Assembly (NCBI RefSeq): GCF_028748065.1
Contig: NZ_CP118166.1
Span: forward strand, 2,743,501-2,807,500
Direction of reading: 5' to 3'
Length of the DNA stretch: 64,000 nucleotides
Source: Hyphococcus flavus
GTDB lineage: Bacteria > Pseudomonadota > Alphaproteobacteria > Caulobacterales > Parvularculaceae
This document shows positions 1 through 8,035 of this stretch, one piece after another; position 1 is the first letter of the stretch; each line of letters opens with the position of its first letter. The notes below the pieces were generated by a model. That model saw only the letters and a list, made by a program, of their open reading frames with translations, was not told where the DNA came from and made no database searches. Both the position numbers and the translations under genes were made by a program.

Positions 1-311
1 CGGCCGACCTCGGTTCCGTCTTCCATGTTGTATGAGACAATGCCGTCAGCATTCGCAACAATCAGCAGGCTGTTGTAGGATTGCGAGGGATGCTCCCAGA
101 ACGCGATGCCTGTCGCCGGACCCGACAGGCCGGGCAGTTCGTCGCTGAAGAACGCATCAACCGGGCCTTGTGGCGCTTCCTCGGTGACCGTTGGCGCATC
201 GACAGGGGCGTCAGGGCCAGCGTCCGCCGATGGTTCTGAGGATTTCTTTTCGCAAGCGGCCAGGAGAGAGGCGCCGGCAAGCACGCTGGCGGCGAGTAGG
301 TAGGAACGCAT
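1..311 (-). CDS. Phytase-like lipoprotein, partial
   Basis: Reading frame from an ATG at 311 that runs off the left edge, so only the N-terminal 103 residues are visible. It starts with a lipoprotein signal ending in LLAAC, then an acidic, proline-rich linker, then a segment (GIAFWEHPSQSYNSL, followed by LLIVANADGIVSYNMEDG) that resembles the first blade of beta-propeller phytases (myo-inositol hexaphosphate 3-phosphohydrolases), where a DPAIW.HP..P..SLI pattern is typical. If so, it is an outer-membrane-anchored phosphomonoesterase releasing phosphate from phytate. The calcium-binding and catalytic residues lie outside the window. The next minus-strand gene upstream ends only 2 nt away, so the two probably share a transcript. 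Confidence 0.55.
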   Translation of the reverse strand, partial: MRSYLLAASVLAGASLLAACEKKSSEPSADAGPDAPVDAPTVTEEAPQGPVDAFFSDELPGLSGPATGIAFWEHPSQSYNSLLIVANADGIVSYNMEDGTEVG

Positions 312-313
312 GA

Positions 314-940
314 TTACTCCGTATCCGGTTTAGTTTCTTCTGAGGCTGTATCGCGCCGCCAGCGATATACACGGTTGGGGCGCCACTCGCCATCGGCGAT
401 TGTATAACTTTCTGTGACATGGGTGTTGGCGTCAGGGTTATAGGCGATGTGGCCTTGCATGGCGGGCGCACTGGTTGCGCCATCGGGCGGGTAAAAGGTT
501 TGAACGGTTTTCATTTTATCGTCTTCCCGCCAGATGACGCCAAGACCGATTGCGCCGCCAAACCCGAATTGTTCGAGAACGGCTTTGCCTTCTCCCGCAT
601 GCCAATACTGGCGAAAGCGCCAGAAATCGCCGGTCTCTTCCCCGTCTGTCATGGCGAATAGACGGCCAGTCATGGAGTTGGCGTATCCTTTTTCCCAAAC
701 GATAACGTAGGACTCCATGGGTTCGTTCTCGCTCATATAGTCCGCGTTCGATGTTACCCACCGTCCGCCATCCCGCGTCAGGAAGTCGATGTCATCGAGA
801 TACCATTGGGGCGCCGGGATCGAGGCAGCGGGTGGGGCCTCGCGCTGCAGGGTGAGGGTGGCTGAAGCATTCGGACTGTCACCCGTCGCATAAGCGAAGG
901 ATGAAGAGAATAACGTAATCAGCATAGAAAATAGGCGCAT
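314..940 (-). CDS. Exported protein of unknown function
   Basis: 208 residues with a signal peptide (MRLFSMLITLFSSSFAYA) and no further membrane segment, so probably periplasmic or secreted. I do not recognise a family. The mature part is rich in Trp, Tyr and charged residues and looks like a small beta-rich domain. The start at 940 is supported by a GGAAGG ribosome-binding site about 9 nt upstream. The stop lies 2 nt before the phytase-like lipoprotein gene, which suggests a two-gene operon transcribed toward the left edge. Function unknown. Confidence 0.6.
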   Translation of the reverse strand: MRLFSMLITLFSSSFAYATGDSPNASATLTLQREAPPAASIPAPQWYLDDIDFLTRDGGRWVTSNADYMSENEPMESYVIVWEKGYANSMTGRLFAMTDGEETGDFWRFRQYWHAGEGKAVLEQFGFGGAIGLGVIWREDDKMKTVQTFYPPDGATSAPAMQGHIAYNPDANTHVTESYTIADGEWRPNRVYRWRRDTASEETKPDTE

Positions 941-962
941 AGTGATGATCCTTCCGTCCCGA

Positions 963-1092
963 AATTAAGTTTGCGCCCGTTTCCGAACTTCGAGCGATAT
1001 TCCGGCGTGGTCAAGGCGGCGTTGGAAGACCAGCCTAATCCGCATCCTTTTTGGGTTGTTGCAAACTTAATTATTACAATCATTGGTTGTAA
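963..1092. repeat. Intergenic dyads
   Basis: The intergenic space between the minus-strand exported protein and the plus-strand membrane protein holds a perfect 12-nt inverted repeat, AATTAAGTTTGC at 963-974 and GCAAACTTAATT at 1061-1072. Immediately after it is a dyad TTACAA-N7-TTGTAA at 1074-1092. Such symmetric, AT-rich sites in a divergent gap may bind a dimeric regulator. That role is inference. Confidence 0.35.
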
Positions 1093-1177
1093 GTCTTTGC
1101 CAATTCGGTTATAGCATCGCGCCATTCGCGTAGGCGCTCATCCGCGCCGTGACCAATTCAGTCAGCTTGGGGGACAT

Positions 1178-1564
1178 ATGCTGTTTCGGGAGAAGCCGCG
1201 GACTGACCGGCGTTGGGAACCGGTTGTCCCGGATTATGCGCACAGGGCGCGAAAGGATAATGCGGCGAACAAAGCGACCTCAACCATGTTCAATGCTTTG
1301 GCCATAGGATTTATCAGCGCCGCTGTTTTCGTGCCGAGCGGCAGAACTGCCGCGAACTATACCGGCAGCGCAGAATCCGTTGGCGGTGTAGATTCGCCGC
1401 TGACCACGTTGCGTCTCATCATACAGGGCGAAACGCAGGAATTGATGGGCGTGCCCTTCGGGCTCTCCGTCCTCGAACCTGTGGCGCCAATAATACCCTA
1501 TCTCTTCATCTTTATTGGCTTCCTGCTCCACCTCATGGCGAGAGCGGCAGCCAATCGCGCTTAA
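1178..1564 (+). CDS. Small membrane protein of unknown function
   Basis: 128 residues starting MLFREKPRTDRRWEP. A charged N-terminal 35 residues is followed by two hydrophobic segments (about residues 38-56 and 98-122), so it is probably an inner-membrane protein with a short loop outside. There is no recognisable domain. The ATG at 1178 follows a GGGGGA Shine-Dalgarno-like stretch. It sits 12 nt upstream of a second tiny membrane protein gene that has its own strong ribosome-binding site; together they look like a two-gene unit. Function unknown. Confidence 0.5.
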   Translation: MLFREKPRTDRRWEPVVPDYAHRARKDNAANKATSTMFNALAIGFISAAVFVPSGRTAANYTGSAESVGGVDSPLTTLRLIIQGETQELMGVPFGLSVLEPVAPIIPYLFIFIGFLLHLMARAAANRA

Positions 1565-1576
1565 GGAGGATTGCAG

Positions 1577-1738
1577 ATGACCAACGATATAACGGTGCTT
1601 ATCGCAGCGCCGCTGATTGTGCTGGTGATGTCGTTTTTATTGTTGAGACTAACCCGTCAGCGCGGGGAGGGAGATCGTGGCGCAAGCCATCCGGCTAAGC
1701 AGTACCGGGAGTGGAATTTCCGGGAGCCAGGACAGTAA
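1577..1738 (+). CDS. Tiny single-pass membrane protein
   Basis: 53-residue reading frame beginning MTNDITVLIAAPL and ending REPGQ-stop. A single hydrophobic helix spans about residues 5-25, followed by a basic, soluble tail, so an N-out/C-in single-pass protein is likely. A strong ribosome-binding site AAGGAGG (1563-1569) overlaps the stop of the preceding gene, which argues that this short frame is translated and coupled to its neighbour. No family is recognised; it could be a small subunit or partner of the upstream membrane protein. Confidence 0.5.
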   Translation: MTNDITVLIAAPLIVLVMSFLLLRLTRQRGEGDRGASHPAKQYREWNFREPGQ

Positions 1739-2123
1739 CACTCAGTATCATTAGCTGACCGATTATTGACGCCGGCATGGCTCAGTCCGCGCGAATTACT
1801 TTCCGATTCGGCGAATATTGTTGGCATGTCTGCACCGAATCAAAACCGATGCTTTTCTGATTGGAAGCCTCAATTCGGATGTCAAACAGGTAAGCAGGGT
1901 TCTCGAATGAATTCAGCTTAGCCATCAAACGAATTCATTTTCCCCAACCGCGAATCGCAAGATATTCCCAATGCTTTGCTGCAATGGGCTTTCGTGGCTC
2001 GGCAAGCACCCCCGCGAAAACTTTGCAGCTTCAGCGCAACTGTTTGCGGCTGTTGATGACGCCAAAAAGCTTAGTGGCGACGGCAGGCGCGGGCGGCGAG
2101 TAACTTTTTTATGGGGAAGTACT
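1739..2123. other. Long intergenic region upstream of the CTERM gene
   Basis: 385 bp with no convincing gene. It contains the inverted repeat listed at 1906-1939. A frame in phase with the downstream gene is open from an ATG at 1971, but the implied N-terminal extension is not signal-like and lacks a ribosome-binding site, so I read it as leader sequence. I looked for a sigma-54 type -24/-12 element with correct spacing and did not find a good one. Confidence 0.5.
1906..1939. repeat. AT-rich inverted repeat, possible weak terminator
   Basis: Perfect 9-nt arms AATGAATTC (1906-1914) and GAATTCATT (1931-1939) with a 16-nt spacer. The right arm runs into a short T stretch. It could terminate the small membrane-protein transcript or be a regulator site for the downstream gene; the low stem stability makes termination uncertain. 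Confidence 0.35.
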
Positions 2124-2834
2124 ATGTCGATTATTCGGCTTTTCGTAACGTCTGTATTTGCTGCCGGGCTGCTCGCGGCGCCGGCCAACGCAACAACTTT
2201 TATCTTTAAATCCGGCGGCGCATTTATCGATATGCCAACCGGCAATGTCGCTATGGATTGCGGCACTGTCGGCGCTGACCTGTGTACGGATGACGACACG
2301 CTCGGGTTTGATTATTCCAAGGACGGCGTCAGCTTTAACGCCAGCGCTTATCAATATACGGATGATACTTACGCCAGCCGCGACAAGACGCTGCTGATCC
2401 AGGATATTTCGCCTGAGAATTCCGGGCTTGGGGCGTTTTCTGAAAACGACCTCAAGAATGACCAGACGCAGTTCAACTCGCTGGAGTCGATCGAGTTCGT
2501 GTTCAACGAAACTGTGTCTCTGACCAATTTTGAATTCAACGCTGGCGATGATCTGGACTGCTCGTCCGGCGCCCATACGGAGGGCCCGTGCGGCGATTTC
2601 GAACTGTGGATCAACGGCGCCTTGTTCGCCACAATCACGGCTGTCGATTTGCTGACCGATGTGTTCACCGGCATGACCTTCGAATTCAGGGCCATTACGC
2701 CGGATGCCGGCTTCGCTATCGCCCAGTTCGAGGTGGTCAACGAGGTGCCCATTCCTGGCGCGATACCGCTGTTTCTTGCCGGCATGGCGTGGTTGCGGTT
2801 TTCAAGCCGTCGCCGCAAAAAGAATGCTAGCTAA
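2124..2834 (+). CDS. VPxPA-CTERM-type sorted surface protein
   Basis: 236 residues with start at ATG 2124, preceded by GGGGAAG at 2113-2119. Residues 1-24 form a signal peptide (MSIIRLFVTSVFAAGLLAAPANA). The mature domain is rich in Asp, Asn, Ser and Phe, with paired cysteines, and looks beta-sheet-like. The C-terminus has the tripartite exosortase sorting signal: the motif VPIPGA, a hydrophobic helix (IPLFLAGMAWLRF) and a basic tail (SSRRRKKN). This matches the VPLPA/PEP-CTERM class, whose members are cleaved by an exosortase and exported to the surface or exopolysaccharide matrix. No exosortase gene is in this window. Ligand and role unknown. Confidence 0.75.
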   Translation: MSIIRLFVTSVFAAGLLAAPANATTFIFKSGGAFIDMPTGNVAMDCGTVGADLCTDDDTLGFDYSKDGVSFNASAYQYTDDTYASRDKTLLIQDISPENSGLGAFSENDLKNDQTQFNSLESIEFVFNETVSLTNFEFNAGDDLDCSSGAHTEGPCGDFELWINGALFATITAVDLLTDVFTGMTFEFRAITPDAGFAIAQFEVVNEVPIPGAIPLFLAGMAWLRFSSRRRKKNAS

Positions 2835-2908
2835 CTTGCCCATATTCAGGCGGTAATTTAATACCACATAAATAATCGTCTGATTTCAAACAATTTCTCG
2901 GAAACCTG

Positions 2909-2937
2909 TTGACGAAACCGGTTTCCGGCGGTACCTG
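2909..2937 (+). promoter_or_regulatory. Candidate promoter of rplM-rpsI
   Basis: TTGACG at 2909-2914 and TACCTG at 2932-2937 are separated by 17 nt, resembling a housekeeping -35/-10 pair with a good -35 and weak -10. It lies about 70 nt before the L13 start and just before the leader hairpin. Assigned by eye only. Confidence 0.35.
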
Positions 2938-2940
2938 CCG

Positions 2941-2959
2941 CGCTTCGAATTGCGAAGCG
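2941..2959 (+). promoter_or_regulatory. Leader hairpin before rplM
   Basis: CGCTTCG and CGAAGCG arms (2941-2947, 2953-2959) with a 5-nt loop lie in the 5' untranslated region of rplM. Ribosomal-protein operons are often autoregulated through leader structures, but this hairpin does not obviously match a described L13 leader, so any role is speculative. Confidence 0.3.
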
Positions 2960-3003
2960 GGCGGGTTATCGGCCGTTTTGCCTCAAGATTTCAGGAAAGA
3001 CCC

Positions 3004-3477
3004 ATGAAAACCTACGCCATGAAGCCGGCGGAAGCGGCGGACCAGAAAAACTGGATCCTGATCGATGCAGAAGGACTTGTTGTCGGCCGCCTTGCATCAG
3101 TCATCGCCACACGCCTTCGCGGCAAGCACAAGCCTGCCTACACGCCGCATGTGGATTGCGGTGACAATGTTATTGTCGTGAATGCGGAAAAGGTTGTCTA
3201 CACCGGCCGCAAAATGAGCGACAAAAAGTTCTACTGGCACACCGGATATCCCGGCGGCATCAAGGAACGCACGATGGAAAAGCTGCTTGGCGGCGCCCAT
3301 CCAGAACGCGTGCTGATGAAGGCCGTTGAGCGGATGATGCCGAAAGACTCGCCACTTGCCCGCAAGCAGATGACGAACCTTAAAATCTATGCTGGCGCAG
3401 AGCACCCGCATGAGGCGCAAAGCCCCGCCAAACTCGACGTCGCCGCGATGAATTCCAAGAACCAGAGAGACGCCTAA
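3004..3477 (+). CDS. rplM: 50S ribosomal protein L13
   Basis: 157 residues starting [11 protein letters not shown] at ATG 3004, with AGGAAAGA about 8 nt upstream; a longer in-frame reading from 2950 is leader. It shows the L13 core: the [16 protein letters not shown] segment, [16 protein letters not shown], and the central region with [13 protein letters not shown] modest C-terminal extension ends in KNQRDA. L13 is an early-assembling 23S rRNA binder of the large subunit. The stop codon abuts the start of rpsI (no gap), the usual L13-S9 operon with translational coupling. Confidence 0.97.
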   Translation: MKTYAMKPAEAADQKNWILIDAEGLVVGRLASVIATRLRGKHKPAYTPHVDCGDNVIVVNAEKVVYTGRKMSDKKFYWHTGYPGGIKERTMEKLLGGAHPERVLMKAVERMMPKDSPLARKQMTNLKIYAGAEHPHEAQSPAKLDVAAMNSKNQRDA

Positions 3478-3969
3478 ATGAGCACGACATCCCTTGAAGA
3501 CCTGAAAGACGTCGCCGCTGAAGCTGGCGTTGTTGCAGCGCCTGAAGAAGAAGCGGTGCTGCCGGAGCCGAAAATTGACGAGCTTGGCCGCTCTTACGCG
3601 ACGGGCAAGCGGAAAACCGCGATTGCTCGCGTCTGGATCAAGCCGGGCGCCGGGCGCATCTCCGTGAACGGCAAGGATCATACGGACTATTTCGGCCGCG
3701 CGGTGCTGCAGATGATTATCAAGCAACCGCTGGTCGCTGCTGAACGCAATGATCAGTTCGACGTGGTTTGCACCGTAACGGGTTCAGGCCCCTCTGGTCA
3801 GGCTGGCGCCGTTCGTCACGGTATTGCCCGCGCGCTGACATTCTACGAGCCAGGTCTGCGGTCTGTGCTGAAAAAGGGCGGTTTCCTGACCCGCGACAGC
3901 CGGACGGTTGAACGCAAGAAATACGGCCGCAAGAAAGCCCGCCGTTCGTTCCAGTTCTCCAAACGCTAA
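3478..3969 (+). CDS. rpsI: 30S ribosomal protein S9
   Basis: 163 residues. An acidic N-terminal extension of about 36 residues ([14 protein letters not shown] and onward), common in alphaproteobacterial S9, precedes the conserved domain starting [14 protein letters not shown]. Further S9 hallmarks are the [19 protein letters not shown] block, [18 protein letters not shown], and the invariant C-terminal SKR that reaches the P-site tRNA anticodon loop in the 30S subunit. It starts directly at the rplM stop and is followed by an intrinsic terminator at about 4042-4084. Confidence 0.97.
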   Translation: MSTTSLEDLKDVAAEAGVVAAPEEEAVLPEPKIDELGRSYATGKRKTAIARVWIKPGAGRISVNGKDHTDYFGRAVLQMIIKQPLVAAERNDQFDVVCTVTGSGPSGQAGAVRHGIARALTFYEPGLRSVLKKGGFLTRDSRTVERKKYGRKKARRSFQFSKR

Positions 3970-4041
3970 TCGGCGTATTGGGTCCAATTTTGGTAACGCC
4001 TCTCGAAACCGGGTGACGTTTCCAAACGGTAATAATTGGGG

Positions 4042-4084
4042 AAAAGCCGTAAGCCAGCTTTTATGCGGTTTGCGGCTTTTTCTT
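4042..4084 (+). terminator. Rho-independent terminator of rplM-rpsI
   Basis: AAAAGCCGTAA (4042-4052) pairs with TTGCGGCTTTT (4070-4080), with one G-T wobble and a 17-nt loop. It is followed by a T-rich run to 4084. Position 70 nt after rpsI and on the same strand fits the end of the ribosomal operon. Confidence 0.75.
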
Positions 4085-4185
4085 TATCAGATCGGTAATG
4101 TTTGAACGGGCTTATGTCCGAACGTTAATTTGAGAATTTTGGGGCTCTACGCGACATTACAGTTCTCCCACACACAGTTTCCCAT

Positions 4186-4219
4186 AAAACGCCGTCTCTG
4201 AAAAATGAGGCGGCGTTTT
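4186..4219 (-). terminator. Terminator of tamA-tamB
   Basis: AAAACGCCGTCTC (4186-4198) pairs with GAGGCGGCGTTTT (4207-4219) in a 13-bp stem with one wobble and an 8-nt loop. On the minus strand it ends in TTTT, 13 nt after the tamB stop. The symmetrical A/T ends mean it may also stop plus-strand read-through. Confidence 0.8.
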
Positions 4220-4231
4220 GGTTTGGGGGGG

Positions 4232-7200
4232 TTAGAAATCTCTTTCCCAGTTCGCTGAAACGGTCTGGTCGCCAGTCTGTTCCAGTTCAGTCTCGACTGT
4301 AATGTTGTCGGTGATTTCGTATTTCACGCGCACCGCCCCGTTCTTGCCTTCGGCGTCCTGGGTCGCCGAAACGAAAAATCCGTCCGCCACGTATTTACCG
4401 ACCGTCAGCGACCCGCCGCCGTTTTGAGGGTCGATATCGACATTCAACAGATCGAGCCCGACAGCATTGCGCAGGCGCCCGGTGATGCCTTCGCCGCCAA
4501 ACGGGCCAATGCCGCTGAGCGAGGCCAGTGCTTCGGCGGCTTGCAGGGACTCAAAAGGCGACAATTCCTGCGCCGGCTTGCCGAAAAGAATAAGCGACAT
4601 GACATCTTCCTGCGGCAGCGACGGCGTCGATTGAAGCGAGATAGACGGTTCTTGCGCCCGTCCGGAAATGACAATCGCAGCCGTTACGCCGTCTGACGTG
4701 TCATGTTCAGCCCGAATGTCGAGAGAAGGGTTGTTCACTGAAATCCGATCAAATCTGATAGCGCCGCGCGTTAAATCAAACCGCCGCCCGGAAAAATCGA
4801 GCCAACCGCGACGCAAGGACAAATTGCCGGTGATGACCGGACCTTCGCGTCCGTTATTGGCGTCGACATTCGCCGACCATTCGCTTTCAAGGCCGCGCCC
4901 GCGAATGAAAATACGATCATCCGCCGTCAATTTGATCGCGTATGCAATGCCGGAGTTGCGTTCTTCCGCGACATTGTCCGGCATTGGGCCGTCATCGTTG
5001 TAAGAAACAACTTCAATGTCCACGAGGCCGGTGCTTTCCGGGGTGATAATTTCCGCATCAAGCTCGTCAACGGTGATCTCACCATTCGCTTCCAGCCCGT
5101 CAAACGGGCCAGCAATTTTTAGAAAACCATTGGCCCTGACTGTGTTGATGGGGTGCGCGGACATCTCCGCATTGTCGAAATCTACATCAAGATTGATGCG
5201 GGAACTCTCGCCAACGGTTAGGTCTCCGCTAAACGTAATCGAATCTTCACGCGACTGATCAGCGCCGCGTGCGCCGCCCATAAACGTAACGATGCTTTGG
5301 CCGCCTGTGTATTCAGCCTGAGCTTGCGCGTGCAGACCGGCAAGTGAAAAGCCGGAGCTCAGTTCAGTATATGCGCCTTCGCTCAGATTGGCGCTGCCCG
5401 ATAGGTCAGGGGCGCTTGTGTCGCCGCCAAGGTTGAAATCCGCCGTGAGTTTTCCTTCCATAGTCTGAAGGCTTGGCGGCAGGTAGGCGGCGAGAGCCTG
5501 AATGTCGCCGTCGTAGCGAACAAAGCCATCGAGCGCGCCATCCGTACTGATGCCGACCTTCGGCGATCTGGTCAGTGCCGCAGGCAGGACGATGCGCATA
5601 TCAATTTTCTCGTCAGCATCATCATCAGTAAGCGTCAGGGTTGCGCCATCCCACAGGGCGTTACCGGCGATTGATGCTTCCTCCTTGTTCAGGAGCAATG
5701 AACGCAACATGAAATCGGCGCGGGCTGGCGTTTCAGCATTGGTGTCGAGCTCCAAAGTCATTGTGACCTGGCCGTCAGCGCCCGGAATGTTGACGCTTTG
5801 GAGTCGTGCATCGGCCAGCCAATGATCGTTTGAAAACGCGCCGTCGACTGAAATTGCGCCATTGCTCCCATAGGCGAGGCGAATGTTATCCAACTTGACG
5901 CCATTCTGAAGTGTGATCGTCGCGGCTTCTGTCAGGCGGGCGCGGTTGTCTGACACCAGCGCCTCGAACTGCGACAAAAGAATTGTGAGGGTGTCTTGCA
6001 GGTTGAGTTGAGCGCTAATGTCATAGTCAGCAATTTGCGGCGCGCCCGGTGCGGCGAACGCGCTTCCGGAAATTGCGACATCGACCGCACCCGGCGGTCC
6101 TTCGGCCGTAGCCTTAAAACCGGTAACAGAGATGTCATTTACAGATAAGTTCTCTGCATTGGCATTCAGATTGTTGAGAGCGCCGTCGCGAGAAACGACA
6201 CCCCTGACCTCAAAGTCGCCCAGCATGGTGACGCCGGGCCAGGGCTGGGCGTCATCTTGCCCTTGAAACGCCAGATCAAGATTTGCCGTCTGTGGTCCCG
6301 GATTGAAGTCGCCGGAACCTTCGAGCCGAAACCCTTTGCCGGCGTAGAGTATTTTTGGTGCGCGGATTAATCCGTTTTCGGAGGACCTCAACTGTGCTTC
6401 AAGCCTGCGGGGCGCGCCATTGCGCGCTGTCGCCAGGATGTCGCCTGTAGGTAAGGACGGTAGACCGGCGAATTGTGCGTCTATGACCATGGGCGGGAGA
6501 GCTCCGTCTGAAAAAGCAAGCTGAGGCGTTTCGAAATTCGCCGTCAAACTGAACCGCTCTGCCGGGCCTGAAAGGTTGAGGTCACCTGTTACCGGGCCGT
6601 CTGCGATTACGTCGGGAGCAATCGTACGAAGCGCTTCGCGGCTGATGTTGAAATCCCCAAACGTCGTGATGGCACTGTCAGTGAAAGCGTATTCCGCGTT
6701 TCCGCTAAACGCGGCGCCATCATTTGTTGCGAAGCTTAAATTTGCAGCACGGATGGACCGGTCAAGGTCAGCGTCGATGACTGCGTTGGCTTGCGCGCCT
6801 TGCGCCAGGAAAGCCGGTAAGGCGTCACTCCCGTTTAGAACAGCGGAAAACTCACCGGATAGTTTTCTTCCTAAATCTGTTTGGCCATTTAGAAGATCGA
6901 TGCGGGCGCGACCAGAGCTGATGGCGGCAGTCAGGCCGTAATCGTCGCGGCGCCAGTTGAGTTGTGCTGAAAGATTAACGGTTGAGCCAAGATAGGTTTG
7001 GATGTCGTTGCGATAGGATTCAGCTAGGCTGACGTCCAAAGCTGTTGAGAGTTGATCGACTTCGCCTCCTGGCGCGCGCCAGCGCAGGTCGCCTGAAATC
7101 GTTCCGGCAGCAGATGTGAGTGAGCGGATGTTGAGTAACCCGTCATTTCCTTCAAGGGCGAACCTGGCATCCAGCGAGACAGGTTCAGAAAGTTCAGATA

Positions 7201-8035
7201 TCTGAGCCAGTCTGTCTCCAGCAGCAAAATCAACTTTCAGATCGGCGCCATTCAAGCGGTTGAGGTCGCCAGCAATGGCGGCGTTGAGATCGCCATATTC
7301 GCCAACCACGCCTGTGATTGTGATGGCGGCGTTATCAATTGCGCCGTCGCCAGCCGCAGTGATCCGGAGCGGTCCTTCTAATCCCAGCAGGGACGCAATG
7401 ACGCCTTCAACCTCGGCGATAAGCGTGCCGTCGAGATAGAACTGATTTTCCAGCGGTGTTTTTTCGAGCGTGACATCCGCCTGATCGAAGCCGCCGCTGC
7501 TCGTCAACGTAATGCGCAGGCTTATATCGGGACCGTTGAGCTTGACTGAGCCTGTGCCGTCAAGGCGCTCGGTCTGTCCATTCACCTCGGCGCGAAGGTC
7601 GGAAAGATTGAATTCCGCGACAGACAAATTGGGAGCGCTGATGGAAAGATTTAGCGGCTCGCTGTCATCGGTGTCGGTTTCCCGTTCGGGAGGATTGCGC
7701 AAGAGATACGCGCCTTCAACATCAGCGAGATCGACGACGATCCGTTTTCGCAGTAATGCAAAAGGACGCCACCGCAATTCCAGACGGCGCACAGTCGCCC
7801 ATGGCGATCCAGCGTCGTCAAAGGTTACGTCCTCAATAACGATGTGACCAGGCGGCGAGCCGTCAAAGCGGCCAATCTTCACTTCAGAATTCAATGCGCC
7901 GCCGAGCTGATCTTCGATCACAGTGGATAGCATTGTCCGGCCCGGCGGCGTGTGAAACAGGCCGACCCAAAGCAAAGCAATGAGCGCGAGTAAAGCGCTA
8001 GCAATTACTGCTGATATGATGGCTGCGCGCTTCAT
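4232..8035 (-). CDS. tamB: Translocation and assembly module TamB
   Basis: 1267 residues. There is an N-terminal signal anchor (about residues 5-27), then a very long repetitive beta-rich region typical of AsmA/TamB-type lipid-conduit proteins (continuous beta-taco groove). The C-terminal TamB (DUF490) domain includes GVTAAIVISGRAQEPSISLQ, LPQEDVMSLILFGK and a terminal beta-strand ending WERDF. In the known system TamB spans the periplasm from the inner membrane and works with outer-membrane TamA in outer-membrane protein insertion and phospholipid transport. Its ATG overlaps the tamA stop by one base (TAATG), so the two are translationally coupled. Confidence 0.93.
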   Translation of the reverse strand: MKRAAIISAVIASALLALIALLWVGLFHTPPGRTMLSTVIEDQLGGALNSEVKIGRFDGSPPGHIVIEDVTFDDAGSPWATVRRLELRWRPFALLRKRIVVDLADVEGAYLLRNPPERETDTDDSEPLNLSISAPNLSVAEFNLSDLRAEVNGQTERLDGTGSVKLNGPDISLRITLTSSGGFDQADVTLEKTPLENQFYLDGTLIAEVEGVIASLLGLEGPLRITAAGDGAIDNAAITITGVVGEYGDLNAAIAGDLNRLNGADLKVDFAAGDRLAQISELSEPVSLDARFALEGNDGLLNIRSLTSAAGTISGDLRWRAPGGEVDQLSTALDVSLAESYRNDIQTYLGSTVNLSAQLNWRRDDYGLTAAISSGRARIDLLNGQTDLGRKLSGEFSAVLNGSDALPAFLAQGAQANAVIDADLDRSIRAANLSFATNDGAAFSGNAEYAFTDSAITTFGDFNISREALRTIAPDVIADGPVTGDLNLSGPAERFSLTANFETPQLAFSDGALPPMVIDAQFAGLPSLPTGDILATARNGAPRRLEAQLRSSENGLIRAPKILYAGKGFRLEGSGDFNPGPQTANLDLAFQGQDDAQPWPGVTMLGDFEVRGVVSRDGALNNLNANAENLSVNDISVTGFKATAEGPPGAVDVAISGSAFAAPGAPQIADYDISAQLNLQDTLTILLSQFEALVSDNRARLTEAATITLQNGVKLDNIRLAYGSNGAISVDGAFSNDHWLADARLQSVNIPGADGQVTMTLELDTNAETPARADFMLRSLLLNKEEASIAGNALWDGATLTLTDDDADEKIDMRIVLPAALTRSPKVGISTDGALDGFVRYDGDIQALAAYLPPSLQTMEGKLTADFNLGGDTSAPDLSGSANLSEGAYTELSSGFSLAGLHAQAQAEYTGGQSIVTFMGGARGADQSREDSITFSGDLTVGESSRINLDVDFDNAEMSAHPINTVRANGFLKIAGPFDGLEANGEITVDELDAEIITPESTGLVDIEVVSYNDDGPMPDNVAEERNSGIAYAIKLTADDRIFIRGRGLESEWSANVDANNGREGPVITGNLSLRRGWLDFSGRRFDLTRGAIRFDRISVNNPSLDIRAEHDTSDGVTAAIVISGRAQEPSISLQSTPSLPQEDVMSLILFGKPAQELSPFESLQAAEALASLSGIGPFGGEGITGRLRNAVGLDLLNVDIDPQNGGGSLTVGKYVADGFFVSATQDAEGKNGAVRVKYEITDNITVETELEQTGDQTVSANWERDF

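Noticed and set aside
1971-2123. Longer N-terminus for the CTERM protein
   Set aside because: It would bury the signal peptide in the middle of the protein and has no ribosome-binding site.
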